DNA of 14,817 bases from Firmicutes bacterium UBA5010. Its GTDB lineage: Bacteria > Bacillota > Clostridia > Tissierellales > Sedimentibacteraceae. Of the stretch, positions 14,026 to 14,817 are shown piece by piece. Below the pieces are notes generated by a model that saw nothing but the letters and a program-made list of their open reading frames with translations, had not been told where the DNA came from and ran no database searches. The number at the start of each line of letters is the position of its first letter. The stretch's first letter is position 1. Location: the NCBI GenBank assembly GCA_002396645.1, contig DGYI01000068.1, positions 1-14,817 of the forward strand, in the 5' to 3' direction. Made by a program: the position numbers and the translations under genes.

Positions 14026-14817
14026 TCTTGACCCCCTGCCTGTATTAATCCGTTGCTGAAATAAAACTCAATCTCTAAATTATCGCACTTTAGTTCCTTT
14101 TTTATCTCTGCCACTATTTTATTAAGTTCTTCGATACTTCCTGCAGCACTTTCCTGAACTACCATTATAATCTTTATATTCTGATTATCCTTAATATCTG
14201 ATGATTCATAAACTGTTCCATCCTCCATAGTAATTTTCTCTGCTCTTTTTGTGTCCTTTACAGCATCTTTCGCATAAAGCTTAACTTTACTTTTTATTGA
14301 TGATAAATTCAGCTCGCCATCTTTTGAATATGAACTTAGCTCAGTATTCATAGAATGCACATAGGTGTAAAGATTAGTGCTGTAATCATAAAAGTCAAGA
14401 GAAAGAGGCGTTCTGACACCTGATAAGTTATTTTCTTTCATCAAAATTTTTATAAATTCATCCGTTCTTTCTTTCCAGCTATAATCCCAGATGTTTATAT
14501 AGTCTGATGATGAATCATCGTTGTTTCTGTTTTCATTAAATAATTTTGACTGCCAGCCAATTGTTGAAGCGTTAACTCTGAAGCATAGTGTTTTATCGGG
14601 AAAAAGCGGAATATTCAAAGACATATTATATATTAATGTAATATTTATATCACTTCCGTCTTTAAAAATCGTTGATGTGTCAAAATTAAGACCATCCAGT
14701 CCATTATCAATGCCAAGCTTTATTAAATACTCATCAGTCGATTCAAAATTGCTCGGAAGATATTTCTGGATCAAAAGCTTGCTCATAGGGGCAGCTATAT
14801 ATTTTGAAACCGCAAAG
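14022..14817 (-). CDS. TadE-like pilus assembly protein, partial (N-terminus outside window)
   Basis: The frame stays open to the window edge (last residues read FAVSKYIAAP before the first internal Met at 14786), so the start lies outside. At least 264 residues are present. The segment INITLIYNMSLNIPLFPDKT, ending about 15 residues on in STIGW, has the strand-turn-strand-Trp form of TadE/TadG-type pseudopilin proteins. The C-terminal 110 residues are different: DGTVYESSDIKDNQNIKIIMVVQESAAG, then a helix and KCDNLEIEFYF, an alpha/beta unit that I cannot assign. The expected N-terminal membrane helix would lie outside the window. The stop overlaps the prepilin peptidase start. The call rests on this weak motif plus context. 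Confidence 0.55.
   Translation of the reverse strand, partial: FAVSKYIAAPMSKLLIQKYLPSNFESTDEYLIKLGIDNGLDGLNFDTSTIFKDGSDINITLIYNMSLNIPLFPDKTLCFRVNASTIGWQSKLFNENRNNDDSSSDYINIWDYSWKERTDEFIKILMKENNLSGVRTPLSLDFYDYSTNLYTYVHSMNTELSSYSKDGELNLSSIKSKVKLYAKDAVKDTKRAEKITMEDGTVYESSDIKDNQNIKIIMVVQESAAGSIEELNKIVAEIKKELKCDNLEIEFYFSNGLIQAGGQD

Overview
The window is AT-rich, bacterial and densely coded, with Shine-Dalgarno sites of the AAGGAGG or GGGGG type, occasional TTG starts and near-consensus sigma-A promoters. Together with the protein families (YtrA-type GntR regulator, ABC2_membrane_5 permease, DUF2087, DUF6382-FHA, WG repeats, M3 oligoendopeptidase), this points to a low-GC Firmicute of the class Clostridia, probably a gut- or host-associated lineage. 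No species can be named from the sequence. I see no rRNA, tRNA, CRISPR array, transposase or phage gene.

Layout. (1) Positions 124-1546, minus strand: a membrane-anchored alpha/beta hydrolase followed by a small pyridoxamine-phosphate-oxidase-like flavoprotein. (2) 1721-3904, plus strand: a YtrA/PmtR-type operon with a GntR repressor, an ABC ATPase and a six-helix ABC-2 permease. Its promoter is buried in a 47-bp inverted repeat that contains AGTGTA-N13-TACACT, the operator form described for B. subtilis YtrA. The unit ends in two tandem terminators, and the gap between regulator and ATPase holds unusual leader structure. (3) 3993-6639, plus strand: a four-gene operon (GNAT acetyltransferase, unknown 129-aa protein, ArsR-DUF2087 regulator, short M29-type aminopeptidase) from a clear promoter. 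(4) 6715-9778, minus strand: an M3-family oligoendopeptidase and, downstream, a membrane-anchored leucine-rich-repeat protein with 15 repeats. (5) 9799-14817, minus strand, running off the right edge: a tightly packed cluster reading TadE-like protein (partial), A24 prepilin peptidase, TPR plus WG-repeat protein, DUF6382-FHA protein, Ser/Thr kinase.

How the parts work together. Region 2 is most simply a self-repressed exporter that opens when its ligand removes the GntR protein. Region 3 links a small-molecule acetyltransferase and a peptidase to an unusual ArsR-family regulator; its substrate is unknown. Region 5 looks like the distal end of a Tad/Flp pilus locus. The prepilin peptidase matures pilins, the TadE-like protein is a minor pilin or envelope component, and the kinase with its FHA partner offers a phosphothreonine switch, with the WG-repeat protein as an envelope-facing partner. 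Assignments to families are by motif reading; no database search was possible.

Several gene starts were moved inward from the longest possible ORF because a good ribosome binding site sits inside it (hydrolase-linked flavoprotein, GntR, GNAT, M3 peptidase, WG protein).
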